A DNA stretch of 34,814 bases. Source: SAR324 cluster bacterium. GTDB lineage: Bacteria; SAR324; NAC60-12. A program made the translations under genes and the position numbers. The stretch is from positions 79,589 through 114,402 of the forward strand of contig JACNJW010000040.1 in assembly GCA_014382365.1 (NCBI GenBank), read 5' to 3'. The notes beneath the pieces are model-generated. The model had not been told where the DNA came from. It was given only the letters and a program-made list of their open reading frames with translations, and did not search any database. Shown one piece after another: positions 17,220-25,654 of the stretch (positions within the stretch are counted from its first letter, which is position 1; each line of letters begins with the position of its first letter).

Positions 17220-18050
17220 TTATGCTGGAAGGTTAATTCGTACTAGTTCTACAATCAATGACAACATTGCCAAAAAAAAACCTATAATAGGAGCAACTGT
17301 ATTCCAGCGCGTCCTGACTTTCTGTAATTGTCGCAGCAGCAGTAGCATCGCAAAAACACACCAGGCACTGATTGATGTAGCAAAACGCAAATTTGCTAAT
17401 AAAGAATTATCCTCTGTATTAATTAATATTCCCAGCATAATGCCGATACTCAAGGCTAAAAACCCCCAAAGTGTCCCCTCCCAACTGATACGGTCCAAGG
17501 TTCCGAGTGCAGGAAAACGAATCATCAGTGATGTCACCAATTTAGTTTTAAGATGATGCTCCTGGTAAAGAAAAATAATGCTGGCTACACAGGCAACCCC
17601 TAACATCACGTATCCGGCCATTAGAATAATGATATGTGAGCCCAGCAATAGATGATACAACCACGTTTGTGCTGAAACCAGTTCACCTTCAAAGACTTGC
17701 CTCTGTGAAATAATTAGTGACAGACCCAACAGCAGTATTACAAATAAGCGGACGATAGAAGTGTTAATCAAACTTGGAAAACGTTCCGGAAAGGCCTGAA
17801 TTACAACCACACTGCCCCAGGCAGCAACATTAAGAAAATCACTGACAAAAGAAATCGGCCAGACTGATTTTGTCCATAACAGTCCCAGCAAAGTAAAAGT
17901 ATGTACAAACCAGGCTATGAGCATTCCCGTGTGTTCTGTCCTTGCCGCAAACCTTGATTGGGAAGGTTCCTTGAAGGCTGAGACATATAGTCCGGATATC
18001 CAACTGATAATGTAAAGCAGCAAGGCTACCCATGTCCCTACAATCAGCAT
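17220..18050 (-). CDS. HemX/CcsA-like cytochrome c assembly family membrane protein
   Basis: A 276-residue protein with about eight hydrophobic segments. It resembles the cytochrome C assembly family, particularly the HemX branch. A conserved His sits in the second segment (His50, WFVHTF), a pair is in WLYHLLLGSH (His133, His139) followed by GYVMLGVA, and LDRISWEGTLWGFLALSIGI corresponds to the usual LDxLSYRxIAxGFPxLTxGI. The tryptophan-rich WWD motif of true CcsA/CcmC heme handlers is absent, as in HemX. In many bacteria such a gene lies beside hemA; here it heads the polyprenyl-synthase-like run instead. No Shine-Dalgarno is visible before the ATG. A perfect palindrome lies 24-39 bases upstream. 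Confidence 0.78.
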   Translation of the reverse strand: MLIVGTWVALLLYIISWISGLYVSAFKEPSQSRFAARTEHTGMLIAWFVHTFTLLGLLWTKSVWPISFVSDFLNVAAWGSVVVIQAFPERFPSLINTSIVRLFVILLLGLSLIISQRQVFEGELVSAQTWLYHLLLGSHIIILMAGYVMLGVACVASIIFLYQEHHLKTKLVTSLMIRFPALGTLDRISWEGTLWGFLALSIGIMLGILINTEDNSLLANLRFATSISAWCVFAMLLLLRQLQKVRTRWNTVAPIIGFFLAMLSLIVELVRINLPA

Positions 18051-18073
18051 AATTGTTTTTTAATAATTGGTGT

Positions 18074-18089
18074 TGCAATTATAATTGCA
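18074..18089. promoter_or_regulatory. Perfect 16-bp palindrome upstream of the HemX-like gene
   Basis: TGCAATTATAATTGCA equals its own reverse complement and contains TATAAT on both strands. It lies 24 bases upstream of the start codon, where a -10 box or operator would be expected. No convincing -35 is spaced from it on the minus strand, so an operator or a promoter with an activator are both possible. Confidence 0.4.
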
Positions 18090-18269
18090 TGAATAATTAA
18101 TTGAACTCCGACCCCTCACTTCAATTTCAGGACTTACACAAAAATTTTCTTAACTTGTTCTACAGTAAAACCAGCGAAACTGAGCCTCAGCATTTTATGC
18201 GAGCCACAAAGAAATAACGTATAGATTGTAGCTCTGATAGGGACTTCAGTCAATCTGATTTATTGAAGA

Positions 18270-19556
18270 TCATGGACAGGTGAGATTACCGGAATATTGT
18301 TTTCCGGAAAAGACAGCAATATTCTTGCTGAGAGGCAGTGTGATTATGATGTCTAGTTTAGAATCATTATCGAGGTCGGAAATTAAAAACTCTGCAGGAG
18401 AAGCACCGTTTTTTGCTAAAGTAGCAGCAAAAGAAGTAGGTGAGGCATAGCCTGTACTTGAGGTGGTATCACTGAGTGTCAATGAAAAATCTCCGGTCAT
18501 AAGAGAAACTCCAGAAGTACTGACAAGAAAATTATGTCCAACCAGAAAGTCCATTTTACTGTCATTATCAAAATCGGCTGCAGCCAATGCTCCCGGACCT
18601 CTTCCTGAACTGATTAAAACAGGCGAAGCAAATTCTCCATTCCCTTTTCCATAAATCAAGGACAGTGTATTGTCTCCTGAATTGCTTACAGCAAGATCCT
18701 GTTTGCTATCACAATTCCAGTCACCGGAAATCATACCTACTGGAGTACTACCCACGGTATAGGTAGTAGCATGTTTGCTGAAAGTCCCTGTGCCTGCATT
18801 GAGCCAAATTTGAACTAGAGTGGTATCTCTTATTAGAATTGCCAGATCAGTGTCATTGTCTGCATCCCAATCACCACTCGTTAACTGTATGGGATGTTCA
18901 CTAACAGCGAGGGTTTGAGTTACAGTAAATATCCCACTACTGTTTTGAAGAATGGAAACACTGCTGTTATCCCGATTTACAACTGCCAAATCTGTTTGAT
19001 TATCACTATTCCAGTCTGCCGACACAAGATTTAGCGGAACATCACCTACAGTCACACTTCCGTTATCAGTAAAATTTGCGTTGCCGTCATTAAGTAATAA
19101 TTTAATTTTATCCTCATCAGTATGTGTTACAACCAAATCAGTTAAATTATCACCATTGAAATCAACAGAAATCACATCCTGACGCCACTCTGCAGTTGAA
19201 GGGCTAAGAGTGCTGGAGGTAAACGGGAAGCGGCTACTGCTGGAGGAGTTTTTTTGAAATAGAGTCAATGTTCCGTCTGCTGTGGTTGTTATTCCATCTT
19301 GCTTCCGGGAACTTGCTACTATTAAATCTGTCTTATCATCACCGTTGAAATCCCCGGTTGCAATCCCAAGCGGATTCTCACCTGCATCATATTCCAGTGG
19401 AACTTCAAAGACAGTTCCTGAAATTGTTGACGGTCCTTCGCTAATTTGTGACGGTGAGTCTGAGGAACTACAGGTTGAAAGAAAATATATGACAAAATTT
19501 CCAAACACTAATAATCTGATCCAGGATAATTTAAATGGCAATAATTTACTGTTCAT
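18270..19556 (-). CDS. FG-GAP/VCBS-repeat lipoprotein (seven-repeat propeller)
   Basis: A 428-residue secreted lipoprotein: a hydrophobic N-terminus ends in the lipobox FLSTC (Cys29), followed by a Ser-rich linker. The rest is a row of FG-GAP repeats with calcium-binding loops of the DxDxDx type. I count seven: DFNGDDKTDL, DFNGDNLTDL, DWNSDNQTDL, DWDADNDTDL, DWNCDSKQDL, DFDNDSKMDF and DLDNDSKLDI. Seven such repeats would close a beta-propeller like the integrin alpha head. The likely role is surface adhesion or protein binding, but no partner is identified. The gene start overlaps the end of the upstream EAL-like gene by 11 bases, so the two are co-translated. The stretch downstream (18084-18269) holds no gene I recognise. 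Confidence 0.85.
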   Translation of the reverse strand: MNSKLLPFKLSWIRLLVFGNFVIYFLSTCSSSDSPSQISEGPSTISGTVFEVPLEYDAGENPLGIATGDFNGDDKTDLIVASSRKQDGITTTADGTLTLFQKNSSSSSRFPFTSSTLSPSTAEWRQDVISVDFNGDNLTDLVVTHTDEDKIKLLLNDGNANFTDNGSVTVGDVPLNLVSADWNSDNQTDLAVVNRDNSSVSILQNSSGIFTVTQTLAVSEHPIQLTSGDWDADNDTDLAILIRDTTLVQIWLNAGTGTFSKHATTYTVGSTPVGMISGDWNCDSKQDLAVSNSGDNTLSLIYGKGNGEFASPVLISSGRGPGALAAADFDNDSKMDFLVGHNFLVSTSGVSLMTGDFSLTLSDTTSSTGYASPTSFAATLAKNGASPAEFLISDLDNDSKLDIIITLPLSKNIAVFSGKQYSGNLTCP

Positions 19557-20541
19557 TAATTAAACCTTTAAAAAATAGTCCATACTTATCTGCATGATAG
19601 TCTTGCATCAAACCAAAATATTTATTCCATGGTGGAACAGGTGAGCGTTCCCTACTTTGAAAATATAGTACCGTATTGATTAGTTTCCAATGCTGTTCAA
19701 GATAATCTTTCAAAGGAGAAGTTTCTGTCAACCCCTCAAAAACAATGACCGGTGATCTTGCGCCTAGAGCATATTCTTCAAAATGCTGAATAATATTTTC
19801 ACCATCTCCCGCCAGCAGTTGCTCTTCCAAGTATGCTGTAGCCTGAAAATCAATTTTTATCCAGTCAGCTAAATCCAATAACTGATGATGAACATTAACA
19901 TCCATTTTGTTAGTATCATCAAGTGCTAAGCGAATTCCCAAATCTTCGGCAAGTAAACGAATAGTAGTCAGGTAATCTTCAGTAACATCTTCATTAATCT
20001 CAAAGTAAAACATCTGCTGGTATTCTGGAAACAACTCCAGCAGTGTTTTTAAAGTTCGCGGATAATTCAGATAAAAAGTATCCACATTTTGAGTAAATGT
20101 CAAAGAAGGCATGATTTCCTGATCACGCTCCATGTTCAGTCTAAGTAAACGTACTGTCAGAAATGTTGCAATCAAAGAGGCAAAACGGACCATTACAGAC
20201 GGTATTGCAAGTTCTTGAGAATGCTCTACAATGTCACCAAAACTGTTTCCATCTCTATCAATAGCCAATAACTCAAAGCCTCTTGTAGTAGTCTTTACAG
20301 GCCTTGGAGCCAGAGCATCAATCGACTCCGCTTTTACAGTAATCCATTTTAAATAGTTCCTGGCTCGATCAGTCAGTTCTTCCCACTCGCGCTCTGCCAA
20401 CACCCCTAATATTTCAGCAATAACTTCTGGGAAACAAGGTGTGGGAATACAGCCAGGTGCTGCTACAACAGTCTTTGCAATCAAGGCTGACTCATCTGTC
20501 AATTCTGCCAGATATTGCTTCAGTTCTTCTATGTTTTGCAT
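19546..20541 (-). CDS. Divergent EAL-domain protein
   Basis: A 331-residue cytoplasmic protein whose residues about 85-300 resemble the EAL cyclic-di-GMP phosphodiesterase domain. FELLAI (89-94) stands where EALxR is expected, so EAL has become ELL. Then come FEINEDV (180-186, for ExTE), LDDTNKMD (207-214, for LDDFG), WIKID (227-231, for KxD) and VFEGLTE (for xAEGVE). Most metal-ligand positions are kept, but the signature itself and the arginine that binds substrate are altered. It could be a weak enzyme or a c-di-GMP sensor. The N-terminal 80 residues are unrecognised. It overlaps the FG-GAP lipoprotein gene by 11 bases, suggesting the two act together at the surface. Confidence 0.65.
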   Translation of the reverse strand: MQNIEELKQYLAELTDESALIAKTVVAAPGCIPTPCFPEVIAEILGVLAEREWEELTDRARNYLKWITVKAESIDALAPRPVKTTTRGFELLAIDRDGNSFGDIVEHSQELAIPSVMVRFASLIATFLTVRLLRLNMERDQEIMPSLTFTQNVDTFYLNYPRTLKTLLELFPEYQQMFYFEINEDVTEDYLTTIRLLAEDLGIRLALDDTNKMDVNVHHQLLDLADWIKIDFQATAYLEEQLLAGDGENIIQHFEEYALGARSPVIVFEGLTETSPLKDYLEQHWKLINTVLYFQSRERSPVPPWNKYFGLMQDYHADKYGLFFKGLINEQ

Positions 20542-20708
20542 CAGTTTCTTTTTTTCAGCAAATCTTGTAACTGAATATTATCCAAAATAATTTCTAATAT
20601 ATCTTCAGACATCAGCAGCAGAATTATCATAATCCCCAGTCTGCAGATGGTAAAATTGAACTTCTCTAGTCTACATCAGTCAAAACAGATACTTTCTGAG
20701 TCAACATG

Positions 20709-22133
20709 TTATGTTGTCTGACTTCCAGTGCCTAAAGCCAAATTAGCAAATTTTGTATATTGCCCTATAAATGCCAGACGCTTCATGCCAATTTCACCAT
20801 TACGATGTTTTGCAATACTTATTTCTGCAATACCTTTATCTTCAGTCTCCTCATTGTAAACCTCGTCACGATATATGAAGAGAATCAAATCAGCATCCTG
20901 TTCCAAAGCACCGGATTCTCTCAAATCTGACATCATTGGCCGTTTTTCTGTACGTCTCTCCAAGCCACGATTTAACTGTGACAGCACAACCATCGGCAGG
21001 GAAAACTCTTTTGCAATTGCTTTTAAAGAGCGTGAAATTTCGGAAATTTCCTGTTCACGTGAAGGATTCCGCATATTGCTCTGCATCAGTTGCACATAAT
21101 CCACAACAACCATGCCCAGTGCGGGAAATTCCTTTTTCGCCTGACGAATTACCTGTCTGATATAATTGGGACTGACTGCAGACCGATCATCTATTAACAA
21201 AGGTGCCTCCATCATGCGTGTAGTTCCCTCCATGAGTTTATCCCAGTCAGCTTGGTCCAAATCACCAATCATTAATTTCCTGTTGTTTACTTTTGCTTCA
21301 CTGCAAATCAAGCGCATTGCAATATGCTCTTTTGGCATTTCCAGGCTAAAAATAAGTGCTGGAATTTGAGCATGGACAGCAGCATAGATTGCCATGTTTA
21401 TGGCAAGTGCAGTTTTTCCCATCGAAGGTCGAGCAGCAAGAATAATCAGATCTCCCTTTTGCAATCCTCTAGTCAGGTCATCCAATTCAGTAAAACCGGT
21501 TGGAACACCAGTCACATTTTCCGGAGATTCAGATATTTTTTCCAGCAGTTCAAAATTTGTAGCAAGAACTTCTTTAAGATGAGAATAACTTTTCAAACGT
21601 GTTCTTGCATCGATTGACTGTAATCGGTCAGTTGCCTCTGCGATAAAATCAGAAATATTATCTGAATTTTCTTCCTGTCCTCGCCTTGCCACTTCGTGTG
21701 CGGTAAGGATAATGTCACGCAATTGACCCTTTTCCCGCACTATTTGAGCATAACTCTCAGCATTTTCTGCAACAGGGGTCTTCTGGGACAACTCGTTCAA
21801 ATAATCTACACCACCTGTTTGTTCAAGCTGTTGTTTGGATTCCAACTGACTGAGGAGGGTCAATTCATCAATTGGTACCGGAGGTTCTTTGGCAGCCATT
21901 TCCTGCATGGCTTCAAAAATATACTTATTGGCGGGAGAGAAAAAATCGTCTGGAGTGAGGACATCCAAAATCTGTGAGAGGACTGAATTCTGAATGATTA
22001 CAGCACCCAGAACAGCTTGTTCTGCCATCTTGTCATGGGGTAGCAATTCCCCAAGATCAACGTTTTGCGATTGCATTGTTTTTGACCTGCCGGAAAACTT
22101 TGATTTGTCAGAAATTTTTTTGGAAGACTGCAT
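20709..22133 (-). CDS. dnaB: Replicative DNA helicase DnaB
   Basis: Hexameric 5'-3' helicase of the replication fork. It has the N-terminal primase-interacting domain beginning LPHDKMAEQAVLGAVI and a RecA-like ATPase with TGFTELDDLTRGLQKGDL, Walker A ARPSMGKTALA, Walker B VVVDYVQLM, and the arginine-finger region LRESGALEQDADLILF. No intein or large insert interrupts it. The start is uncertain: a GTG at 22139, an ATG at 22133 and an ATG at 22076 are in frame. The last has the best upstream sequence (AGG nine bases before) and the N-terminus most like other DnaB proteins. It follows rplI by about 130 bases, the usual order. A small hairpin (20702-20716) covers the stop codon but has no T-tract. 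Confidence 0.96.
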   Translation of the reverse strand: MQSSKKISDKSKFSGRSKTMQSQNVDLGELLPHDKMAEQAVLGAVIIQNSVLSQILDVLTPDDFFSPANKYIFEAMQEMAAKEPPVPIDELTLLSQLESKQQLEQTGGVDYLNELSQKTPVAENAESYAQIVREKGQLRDIILTAHEVARRGQEENSDNISDFIAEATDRLQSIDARTRLKSYSHLKEVLATNFELLEKISESPENVTGVPTGFTELDDLTRGLQKGDLIILAARPSMGKTALAINMAIYAAVHAQIPALIFSLEMPKEHIAMRLICSEAKVNNRKLMIGDLDQADWDKLMEGTTRMMEAPLLIDDRSAVSPNYIRQVIRQAKKEFPALGMVVVDYVQLMQSNMRNPSREQEISEISRSLKAIAKEFSLPMVVLSQLNRGLERRTEKRPMMSDLRESGALEQDADLILFIYRDEVYNEETEDKGIAEISIAKHRNGEIGMKRLAFIGQYTKFANLALGTGSQTT

Positions 22134-22265
22134 TGACACACCAGTAATGTAGACAGGAATCAGGAATCAGAAGAGAGGTAGCAGTTTTCTTCGAAACAAT
22201 AATATAATAAACTTAAAGGCAAAGGCTGAGGTCTGTAAACAACCAATGCCCTTCAACTTGCATGT

Positions 22266-22820
22266 TCAAGCTTGCTCTTGTTCTGCAAGTGCTTCTTGCT
22301 CATCACTGTCAATTGTTTCGTCAGCATTTTCTTCCGTAGTTTCTGCTAAAGTAGTTGCTGCAGCTTCTGCTTCATCAGTCTCTCCAACTACTTTGACCTG
22401 CATGGTTACTGAAACTTCTGTATGAACACGCACTATAAATTCATGTGTGCCAACGTTTCGGATGGAAGAATTTAATTGAACAACACGTCGTTCAAAATCA
22501 AAATCCTGCTCTTTCAGCAATTCAGTCAGATCCCGACTTGTGACAGAACCAAACAATTTTCCACTTGGACCAGCCTTGCGAACAATCTCAAGCTTTAGAG
22601 CTTTAAGTTTTTCGGCCTGCTCATGTGCAAAAGAGATTTTCCCTTCACGCAGCTTTTCCAGATGCTGCAGACGATGACGTAATTCTTTAGACACTTTCCC
22701 AGTAGCTAAAAGCGCCATACCCTGTGGCAACAGGTAATTCCGGCCGTAACCGGGCTTCACCTCTATTGTATCTCCCAACGAACCTAAATTGGGAACATCT
22801 TCAGTTAATATTAACTTCAC
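22266..22820 (-). CDS. rplI: 50S ribosomal protein L9 with acidic C-terminal tail
   Basis: L9 of the large subunit, 184 residues against about 150 for most bacteria. The N-terminal domain is canonical (KLILTEDVPNLGSLGDTIEVKPGYGRNYLLP, split here by positions 2-32), followed by the long helix and a C-terminal domain with GKLFGSVTSRDL and VHTEVSVTMQVKV. Residues from about 150 on are an added low-complexity tail rich in Glu, Asp, Ala and Thr. Translation starts at a GTG (22820), supported by AAGGAA a few bases upstream. It lies 60 bases after rpsR in the ribosomal protein operon. The tail parallels those of S6 and L25 in the same cluster. Confidence 0.95.
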   Translation of the reverse strand: MKLILTEDVPNLGSLGDTIEVKPGYGRNYLLPQGMALLATGKVSKELRHRLQHLEKLREGKISFAHEQAEKLKALKLEIVRKAGPSGKLFGSVTSRDLTELLKEQDFDFERRVVQLNSSIRNVGTHEFIVRVHTEVSVTMQVKVVGETDEAEAAATTLAETTEENADETIDSDEQEALAEQEQA

Positions 22821-22880
22821 GGTATTTCCTTATATTATTAGTAATCTTTTTGATGCAATTTTTGTTATAAGCCCAATTCT

Positions 22881-23219
22881 TTATCTGGTTGGACCGCTAT
22901 TTGTGCGTCTTGTAAATCTGTTTTCGACAATAACTTGCTGAGGTACATAGCCCTTCATTGGAGAAAGTAATGCCAGATTACGAGCACGCCGAATTGCTAA
23001 TTTTAGTTTCCTTTGATTTGGTGCACAAACCCCGGAAATTCGACTCGGAATAATTTTTCCACCTTGAGTCACATAGTTTTTGAGCATTTCAACATCTTTA
23101 TAATCAATACGGTCAATACCGGCTTCTTTGAATGGACAGGATTTTCGTTTACTGCGCAACAATATACTGGTAGGTATACGTTTTCGGCGTAAATGTGATC
23201 TTTTTCGTTTTTTTAACAT
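22881..23219 (-). CDS. rpsR: 30S ribosomal protein S18
   Basis: S18 of the small subunit, binding next to S6. The core [44 protein letters not shown] and LALLSP is unmistakable. At 112 residues it is longer than the usual 75-90, owing to a very basic N-terminal extension ([12 protein letters not shown], then a second basic stretch before SCPF) and a C-terminal extension of about 20 residues ending in RTNSGPTR. The start ATG at 23219 has no clear Shine-Dalgarno, so translation may be coupled to rpsF, which ends 58 bases upstream. Confidence 0.95.
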   Translation of the reverse strand: MLKKRKRSHLRRKRIPTSILLRSKRKSCPFKEAGIDRIDYKDVEMLKNYVTQGGKIIPSRISGVCAPNQRKLKLAIRRARNLALLSPMKGYVPQQVIVENRFTRRTNSGPTR

Positions 23220-23277
23220 AAATTATTTTTTATCAGAGTTTGGTGCAATACCTGGTTTTTTTGAAAGTAACTGTATT

Positions 23278-23799
23278 TCAAGCTTCTACAGATTCAGATT
23301 TTACTTCTTCAACATCATCAGCAATATCTTCTTTCTTAAGCTCGGATTCAGTTTCATCAGTTTTAACTTCATTTTCTGCAGGCTGATCCTTTTCTTTCTC
23401 CTCAGTTTCTGCAGGTTTGCTTTCTTCAGCAGCAGATTTTTGATCTTTTTCTTTCTCCTCAGTTTCTTCCTTAGGAGGTATTAAACTTTGTAAAAATGCT
23501 GCTTCTGTATCAATGTCAGTTGTTTTTACAATCTGATGACGTAAAATATCATCAGAATAACCAAATTGCCGCTGTAACTCGTCTACAGTTGATCCTGTAC
23601 CTGTGAAGTACCAAGCATGATAAACTCCAAAATCATGGCCTGCAATTTCGTAGGCTAATCTTCGGCGTCCCCATACATACTCATGAAAAAGTTCACCACC
23701 TGATTCGATGAGACTTTTTTTAATATTTTTCAAAACAGCAGACATATCTTCCTCAGAGAGGGTTGGTGCTGTGATGAATATTAGTTCATATCCTATCAT
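23278..23799 (-). CDS. rpsF: 30S ribosomal protein S6 with long acidic C-terminal tail
   Basis: S6, partner of S18 on the small-subunit platform. The core of about 108 residues is typical: MIGYELIFITAPTLSEED, then GRRRLAYEI, and GVYHAWYFTG. Residues about 109-173 form a 65-residue tail of mainly Glu, Lys, Asp and Ser, longer than the short Glu-rich tail E. coli S6 receives from RimK. Inside it ETEEKEKDQ occurs twice, from a near-identical DNA repeat. The start is supported by AAAGGAAG upstream. The 110-base gap after ychF holds three hairpins that could form a leader. Confidence 0.95.
   Translation of the reverse strand: MIGYELIFITAPTLSEEDMSAVLKNIKKSLIESGGELFHEYVWGRRRLAYEIAGHDFGVYHAWYFTGTGSTVDELQRQFGYSDDILRHQIVKTTDIDTEAAFLQSLIPPKEETEEKEKDQKSAAEESKPAETEEKEKDQPAENEVKTDETESELKKEDIADDVEEVKSESVEA
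23384..23467 (-). repeat. 27-bp direct repeat inside the rpsF tail
   Basis: The 27-base unit at 23384-23410 recurs at 23441-23467 with a single mismatch. Each copy encodes ETEEKEKDQ on the minus strand. This suggests the acidic tail grew by local duplication. Confidence 0.7.
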
Positions 23800-23815
23800 T
23801 TATCTTCCTTTCGGA

Positions 23816-23880
23816 TTATTGAATTTTGTCAATAAGTTCACCAGAGTGAACAAGGAAACAGCAAAGGTTCATTCCTTTGC
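23816..23880 (-). promoter_or_regulatory. Hairpin-rich leader between ychF and rpsF, possible S6:S18 autoregulatory site
   Basis: Three perfect inverted repeats lie here: TTATTG/CAATAA (23816-23835), GTTCAC/GTGAAC with a four-base loop (23836-23851), directly adjoining the first so that they could stack, and GCAAAGG/CCTTTGC with a six-base loop (23861-23880). Just past the first stem on the minus strand is TCCG before the rpsF Shine-Dalgarno. Many bacteria carry an S6:S18-binding RNA with an essential CCG here. The match is suggestive only. Confidence 0.35.
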
Positions 23881-23909
23881 ATGTCAACGCATGTTGTTCA
23901 AAACACATG

Positions 23910-25001
23910 CTAAACATTAAAACGAAAATGCATGACATCACCATCCTGCACTACGTAGTCCCTGCCTTCAAGGCGCCAACGTCCGGCTTCCTTGACAGAT
24001 GACTCAGAACCCAACTGGTCTATGTCATCATAATGAAAAACTTCGGCACGGATGAAGCCTTTCTCAAAATCGGTATGTATTTTACCTGCAGCTTGAGGAG
24101 CAGTTGAACCTTGTTGAATCTCCCAAGCCCGCAGTTCCTGCTTGCCCGCTGTAAAGAAAGTTATCTGATCCAACAGCTGGTATCCTGAATGTGTTAACCT
24201 GTCAAGTCCGGAACTGTCAATACCCAGTTCCTGCAGGAAAAACTGGTATTCTTGTTCTTCCATTTCAGAAAGTTCTGCTTCCACCTGTGCACAAATCGGA
24301 ATCACCTCAACACCCTCTTCCTCTGCAAGTTCCCGAAGTTGTTTTTCGTAAACATCAGGAATCTGAAGACCCTCTTCAGAAACATTTGCAATGTAGAGAT
24401 AGGGTTTCAAAGTCAGCAGATTTAACTCTCCCAACTTCTTTTTTTCATCTGCATTTAAATCCAATGACAGCGCCAATTTTCCTTCACCTAAATTTGTCAG
24501 CATTCGTTCAAATACTGGCAAATCTGCCGCTAAAGCACGGTTTGCCTTCAGTTGACGCTGAAGACGTTCCACTTTACGCTCAACCTGTTCCAAATCAGAT
24601 AAGATCAATTCTGTCTGAATGATTTCGACATCACTTATCGGATCTAGGTTTCCGTCCACATGTACTATGTTTTCATCGGAAAAACACCTCACCACATGTG
24701 CCAGTGCATGTACTTGCCGAATGTGACTGAGAAACTGGTTTCCTAAACCCTCTCCCTGACTTGCCCCCTTGACCAGTCCGGCAATATCCACTACCTGCAA
24801 AGTTGCCGGAACAATCTTGTCAGGTGTCACTAAATCCGTCAAACGCTGCATTCTGGAATCACGTACAGGTACAATTCCTACGTTCGGATCAATCGTACAA
24901 AATGGATAGTTTGCAGCTTCCGCCTGCACCTTTGTCAATGCACTAAAAAGCGTAGACTTTCCAACATTCGGTAAACCAACTATGCCAACTTCCAGTGCCA
25001 T
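23910..25001 (-). CDS. ychF: Redox-regulated ATPase YchF (Obg-related)
   Basis: A 363-residue Obg-family P-loop NTPase that prefers ATP. G1 is GLPNVGKSTLF, the G3 region is VVDIAGLVKGASQGEGLGNQFL, and the G4 element is NVSE in place of NKxD, the change that gives ATP specificity. A helical insert (about 130-200) and a C-terminal TGS domain (TFFTAGKQELRAW to the end MHFRF) complete the usual layout. I chose the ATG at 25001; the frame extends three codons to a TTG at 25010, but 363 residues equals the E. coli length. Its gene follows pth by 36 bases. Confidence 0.96.
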   Translation of the reverse strand: MALEVGIVGLPNVGKSTLFSALTKVQAEAANYPFCTIDPNVGIVPVRDSRMQRLTDLVTPDKIVPATLQVVDIAGLVKGASQGEGLGNQFLSHIRQVHALAHVVRCFSDENIVHVDGNLDPISDVEIIQTELILSDLEQVERKVERLQRQLKANRALAADLPVFERMLTNLGEGKLALSLDLNADEKKKLGELNLLTLKPYLYIANVSEEGLQIPDVYEKQLRELAEEEGVEVIPICAQVEAELSEMEEQEYQFFLQELGIDSSGLDRLTHSGYQLLDQITFFTAGKQELRAWEIQQGSTAPQAAGKIHTDFEKGFIRAEVFHYDDIDQLGSESSVKEAGRWRLEGRDYVVQDGDVMHFRFNV

Positions 25002-25037
25002 TCGATTCAAGAAACTTATGAGTGTTTTGTTCAGCTG

Positions 25038-25619
25038 TTATGAATGACTTTTTGAAAGTTCCGGAGCAGAAAATGATGAATTCTCAAATTGCGAAGTTTC
25101 CAAAAACCTGATTAATTCTTCAAGTACTACATCAATCACACTACGCACAAGCTTCTCTTCCGCCCTAGACCATTTTCCTAAAACATGACCTACAACATCT
25201 TTTTTACCAGCAGGTCTGCCAATGCCGCATCGTACTCTACGAAAACTGCTATTTCCTAAAGACTCGATGATAGAACGCAAACCATTATGACCACCGTGTC
25301 CACCTCCATTTCGCAAACGGGCTCTTCCCGGCTGCAAATCAAGATCATCAGAAATAATCACAATATTTTCAACAGGAATTTTATAGAATCCAGCACATTC
25401 CGCAAGTGCCAGACCACTCCTGTTCATGTATGTCTGAGGTTTAATAAATATACAGGCTTCACCTTTAATAGTCGTCCTGCACAACTTGCTGTGAAACTTT
25501 TGCTGAAATCCGGTGAGACCCAACTCTTCAAGTAATAAATCGACAACCTGAAAACCAATATTGTGCGGTGTACCTTCATACTCTTTGCCTGGATTTCCTA
25601 AACCGGCAACCAGTTTCAT
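25038..25619 (-). CDS. pth: Peptidyl-tRNA hydrolase
   Basis: Cleaves peptidyl-tRNA released from stalled ribosomes. The 193-residue protein shows GLGNPGKEYEGTPHNIGF with the catalytic His, PQTYMNRSGLAL with the substrate-binding Asn, the DDLDLQPGRARLRNGGGHGGHNGL segment (in two blocks around positions 92-115) and the RVRCGIGRP motif. The C-terminal tail past residue 170 is Ser/Glu-rich. A purine-rich GGGCGG sequence precedes the ATG. It lies between rplY and ychF, its usual place. Confidence 0.96.
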   Translation of the reverse strand: MKLVAGLGNPGKEYEGTPHNIGFQVVDLLLEELGLTGFQQKFHSKLCRTTIKGEACIFIKPQTYMNRSGLALAECAGFYKIPVENIVIISDDLDLQPGRARLRNGGGHGGHNGLRSIIESLGNSSFRRVRCGIGRPAGKKDVVGHVLGKWSRAEEKLVRSVIDVVLEELIRFLETSQFENSSFSAPELSKSHS

Positions 25620-25654
25620 ATCCGCCCTTAATTTGTTTCAAAATATGTCAGGAT

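Noticed and set aside
18084..18269. Possible insertion-sequence remnant between the FG-GAP lipoprotein and HemX-like genes
   Set aside because: A 19-codon fragment can be read here, but there are no terminal repeats, target duplication or transposase motifs.
20702..20716. Terminator at the end of dnaB
   Set aside because: The CAACAT/ATGTTG hairpin covers the stop codon but no T-tract follows on the minus strand.
20709..22139. Intein or insertion in DnaB
   Set aside because: Walker A, Walker B and the C-terminal motifs are contiguous at normal spacing.
24191..24622. Plus-strand ORF of 143 codons inside ychF
   Set aside because: Antisense to ychF, which is certain; composition is that of a shadow frame.
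25002..25010. TTG start for ychF three codons upstream
   Set aside because: The ATG at 25001 gives the normal 363-residue length and a canonical N-terminus.
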